Source: Gammaproteobacteria bacterium | GTDB lineage: Bacteria; Pseudomonadota; Gammaproteobacteria; UWMA-0217 | Direction of reading: 5' to 3' | Assembly (NCBI GenBank): GCA_011330835.1 | Contig: DRPO01000599.1 | Span: 1 to 7,184 of the forward strand | Length of the DNA stretch: 7,184 nt | In this document: positions 6,871 to 7,184 of the stretch, piece by piece | Layout: each line of letters begins with the position of its first letter | How positions within the stretch are numbered: the first letter of the stretch is position 1 | Notes under the pieces: generated by a model | Databases searched by the model: none | What the model was told of the DNA's origin: nothing | Seen by the model: the letters and a program-made list of their open reading frames with translations, nothing else | Position numbers and translations under genes: made by a program

Positions 6871-7024
6871 GCTGTCCGATTTAACCGTTTGAAGCGAAAA
6901 TTCGTGGGAGCGAATCAAATGGGCTTATCAGGTGAGGCGAATAGCAGAGCTATTTAACGAACCTGATAAGCCCAGTTGATCGCTATCCACGGATTTTCAG
7001 CCAAACAGCGTTAAGTCGGACAGC
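6871..7024. mobile_element. MITE-like near-full-length palindrome (about 154 bp)
   Basis: The ends GCTGTCCGATTTAAC (6871-6885) and GTTAAGTCGGACAGC (7010-7024) are inverted with one mismatch in 15. The inverse match continues with few gaps through GTTTG, GAAAAT.CGTGG and ATCAA.T to a perfect 13-bp core, GGGCTTATCAGGT (6921-6933) and ACCTGATAAGCCC (6961-6973). The 27-nt loop contains a further hairpin, AATAGC/GCTATT (6940-6945, 6949-6954). Flanking G-rich bases partly extend the inverted ends (GGGG left, CTCC right), as in some IS termini of the GGGGCTGTCC type. There is no open frame for a transposase, so it would be non-autonomous. No clear target-site duplication is visible, so exact ends are uncertain. 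It sits in the spacer between the two arms of the ATTCC repeat. Confidence 0.7.
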
Positions 7025-7032
7025 CTCCCTGG

Positions 7033-7075
7033 ACTGGATTCCGGGTCTTCGCTCCACTCAGTCCGGAATGACGAG
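7033..7075 (-). repeat. Right arm of the dispersed ATTCC-type inverted repeat
   Basis: This is the inverse partner of 6831-6861, sharing 11-bp and 10-bp perfect blocks. It folds on itself: ATTCCGG (7038-7044) with CCGGAAT (7063-7069) around an 18-nt loop. Read on the minus strand it has an insertion of about 14 nt relative to the left arm (containing GACTGAGTGGAGC), so the two arms are different variants of one family rather than exact copies. Confidence 0.6.
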
Positions 7076-7124
7076 CGTGAGCCCCAGCCGAGAGGAGGCA
7101 AAGACATTGCTGGCCGATAACTCT

Positions 7125-7184
7125 TCAATCCAGTTGATCAAGCAGAACAATTTCCAGATCTGACTCTTGATATTTGAGAAAGTC
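7125..7184 (-). CDS. Possible 3' tail of an unidentified gene (partial, right edge)
   Basis: On the minus strand the frame entering at 7184 reads DFLKYQESDLEIVLLDQLD and stops at TGA (7127-7125). The composition (alternating acidic and hydrophobic, helix-like) is plausible for a protein C-terminus, and it is more AT-rich than the neighbours. It does not resemble the usual RsfS or NadD ends that one would expect before rlmH. With only 19 codons it could also be chance. From 7076 to 7124 nothing further is seen. Confidence 0.25.
   Translation of the reverse strand, partial: DFLKYQESDLEIVLLDQLD

Noticed and set aside
6862..7032. Target-site duplication around the MITE-like element.
   Set aside because: The bases on either side (GGCTTGGGG and CTCCCTGG) show no convincing direct repeat, so none is claimed.
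6716..7124. CRISPR array or structured RNA gene in the repeat-rich stretch.
   Set aside because: The repeats are inverted pairs of different families without regular spacers, and no tRNA-like or known riboswitch pattern is visible.

Overview
The window looks like chromosomal DNA of a GC-rich gammaproteobacterium. The gene order rlmH - maf - rng - yhdP, all on the minus strand, is a housekeeping order known from this class, and the RNase G, RlmH, Maf and YhdP proteins all read as close relatives of the Escherichia coli proteins. A Chromatiales or Competibacter-type lineage would fit the GC content and the many dispersed palindromic repeats, but that is an inference.

Layout, in the direction of transcription (right to left). 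Positions 6716-7124 hold no recognisable gene. This stretch is a cluster of nested palindromic repeats: a short palindromic unit, then a pair of inverted ATTCC-type repeat arms, with a roughly 154-bp nearly full-length palindrome (MITE-like) sitting between the two arms. At the extreme right edge, 19 codons ending in a stop may be the tail of another minus-strand gene. Then come rlmH (23S rRNA pseudouridine methyltransferase), a type II toxin-antitoxin pair (ribbon-helix-helix antitoxin, then RelE/ParE-family toxin, overlapping by 14 nt), maf (nucleotide pyrophosphatase of the YhdE type), rng (RNase G), and the first 1093 codons of yhdP, which runs off the left edge.

How they work together: rlmH and rng act on ribosomal RNA maturation or modification and on mRNA decay. 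maf clears non-canonical or excess pyrimidine nucleotides. yhdP is an AsmA-like envelope protein implicated in lipid transport to the outer membrane. The toxin-antitoxin pair is visibly more AT-rich and sits between rlmH and maf, as if inserted in the housekeeping cluster. It carries its own operator-like repeat and promoter, and a second promoter candidate at the toxin stop codon could serve maf-rng-yhdP. I found no CRISPR array, tRNA, rRNA, complete insertion sequence or clearly new defence system. The most interesting parts are the nested repeat cluster and the toxin-antitoxin insertion with its compact operator.
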